In this document: positions 63,044 to 64,000 of the stretch, piece by piece
Numbering within the stretch: position 1 is the stretch's first letter
How the letters are laid out: each line of letters begins with the position of its first letter
From: an uncultured Eubacteriales bacterium
GTDB taxonomy: Bacteria; Bacillota; Clostridia; TANB77; CAG-508
Reading direction: 5' to 3'
Length of the DNA stretch: 64,000 nt
NCBI GenBank assembly: GCA_949288175.1
Contig: CASEIV010000001.1
Span: 62,001-126,000 of the forward strand
Position numbers and translations under genes: made by a program
Notes under the pieces: generated by a model
The model's input: the letters and a program-made list of their open reading frames with translations, nothing else
Database searches by the model: none
Told to the model about the DNA's origin: nothing

Positions 63044-64000
63044 ATGCCAGGACCAATGGGAAGAGGAGCTCAAACAACAGAAAGAGCAAAAGATTTTAAG
63101 AAAACAACGAAAAAATTAATTCGTTCTTATTTAGCTAAATATAAAATACCACTTATCATTGTTATGATATTTGCAATTGGTAGTACCATATTTACCATTG
63201 TTGGACCTAAAATCTTAGGAAATGCAACGACAGAAATTTTCAATGGTTTAATTAGTAAATTAAGTGGTGGAACAGGAATTGATTTTGGAAAAGTCGGAAC
63301 AATTGCATTAACCTTATTAGGGTTATATGTCACAAGTGCTATATTTTCATTTGTACAAGGATTTTTAATGACAAATGTGGCACAAAAAATCACATATAAA
63401 ATAAGAAATGATATCGCTGTAAAAATTAATAAATTGCCAATGAAATATTTTGATAAAAAGACAAATGGAGAAGTATTATCAGTTATTACAAATGATATAG
63501 ATACATTAAGTATGAACTTAAATCAAAGTATTACACATATTATTACAGCCGTATGTACAATTATTGGTATTTTAGTTATGATGTTTTCTATTAGTTGGCA
63601 AATGACATTAATTTCATTAGTTATATTACCAATAGCAGGAATATTAGTAACAAATATTGTAAAAAAATCACAAAAATATTTTACAAGACAACAAGATTAT
63701 TTAGGACATGTAAATGGTCAAGTAGAAGAAATATATGGTGGATTAAATATTGTAAAAGTATTTAATGCTGAAGAAAAAGTAACAAAAGACTTTGAAAAAG
63801 CCAATGATGAATTATATCATTCTGGATGGAAAGCACAATTTCTTTCAGGTTTGATGCATCCTGTTATGAACTTTATATCAAATGTAGGGTATGTAGCAGT
63901 AGCAGTAGCTGGTGGATATTTAGCAATTCAAGGAACCATTACAGTTGGAAATATACAAAGTTTTATACAATATAACAAACAATTTACACAACCAATTAAT
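63044..64000 (+). CDS. ABC exporter subunit 2, 3' truncated by window edge
   Basis: Starts MPGPMGRGAQTTERAKDFKK with AAAGGAGG 9 bp upstream, 2 bp after the first subunit's stop. The visible 319 residues are the transmembrane domain of an ABC exporter: helices near 38-58, 84-110, 165-190 and 270-300, with the coupling motif KYFDKKTNGEVLSVITNDID. The nucleotide-binding domain lies beyond the window. It should pair with the first subunit as a heterodimer. Confidence 0.88.
   Translation, partial: MPGPMGRGAQTTERAKDFKKTTKKLIRSYLAKYKIPLIIVMIFAIGSTIFTIVGPKILGNATTEIFNGLISKLSGGTGIDFGKVGTIALTLLGLYVTSAIFSFVQGFLMTNVAQKITYKIRNDIAVKINKLPMKYFDKKTNGEVLSVITNDIDTLSMNLNQSITHIITAVCTIIGILVMMFSISWQMTLISLVILPIAGILVTNIVKKSQKYFTRQQDYLGHVNGQVEEIYGGLNIVKVFNAEEKVTKDFEKANDELYHSGWKAQFLSGLMHPVMNFISNVGYVAVAVAGGYLAIQGTITVGNIQSFIQYNKQFTQPIN

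Overview
The window is a 64-kb piece of an AT-rich chromosome from a spore-forming Bacillota, most likely an uncultured gut-type member of the Clostridia. This rests on strong purine-rich ribosome binding sites, near-consensus sigma-A promoters with 17-bp spacers, PolC-type DNA polymerase III, DisA, RemA, a T-box leader on glyS, and three sporulation or germination genes (sspH-like, gpr, ytxC-like). No phage, plasmid, CRISPR array or transposase gene is visible.

Layout. 1-5 kb: radA (partial), disA, a membrane cyclophilin, tRNA-His and tRNA-Gln, a Dabb protein, birA, and a four-helix membrane protein. 5-11 kb: a surface protein and a first cluster of SipW/TasA-type exported proteins, ending in a very large pseudopilin with a formylglycine-enzyme-like C-terminus; the two arms of one palindromic repeat flank this cluster. 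11-21 kb: housekeeping genes lysS, site-2 protease, tsaD, phosphoesterase, yqeG-like, prepilin peptidase, M24 peptidase, efp. 21-26 kb: a second SipW/TasA-type locus with its own multi-pass signal peptidase, and an M23 endopeptidase. 26-27 kb: a DinJ/YafQ toxin-antitoxin pair whose toxin frame is broken, and tRNA-Trp. 27-36 kb: T-box/glyS, ABC-F ATPase, sspH, nucleoside kinase, RNHCP protein, U32 peptidase. 37-42 kb: polC, interrupted by two +1 frame changes. 42-49 kb: thioesterase, cytoplasmic alpha-amylase, rsmE, yicC-remA-rpoZ-gmk, then a GC-rich run of hairpins containing a 72-codon ORF. 49-59 kb: uvrA, gpr, ytxC-like, and a GH57/DUF4912 glucan pair. 59-64 kb: Nudix, lexA, and a two-gene ABC exporter running off the end.

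The most striking observation concerns frame. All three genuine frame breaks in the window (two in the normally essential polC, one in the yafQ-like toxin) are single-base insertions that create the same tetranucleotide, CGGA, at a conserved glycine. In each case the zero-frame codon is CGG and the +1 codon is GGA. By eye, in-frame CGG occurs only once elsewhere, in a gene whose codon use looks foreign. This suggests that CGG is effectively unassigned or very slow in this organism and that CGG-A acts as a +1 recoding signal (or is read as a four-base glycine codon). A shared assembly artefact is the main alternative.

The second theme is palindromic repeats. One family has GTTAC ends and a shared centre, but each copy has its own self-complementary arms; one copy has a perfect 8-bp target duplication. 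A second family carries GGGGACG motifs just downstream of stop codons and looks REP/REPIN-like.
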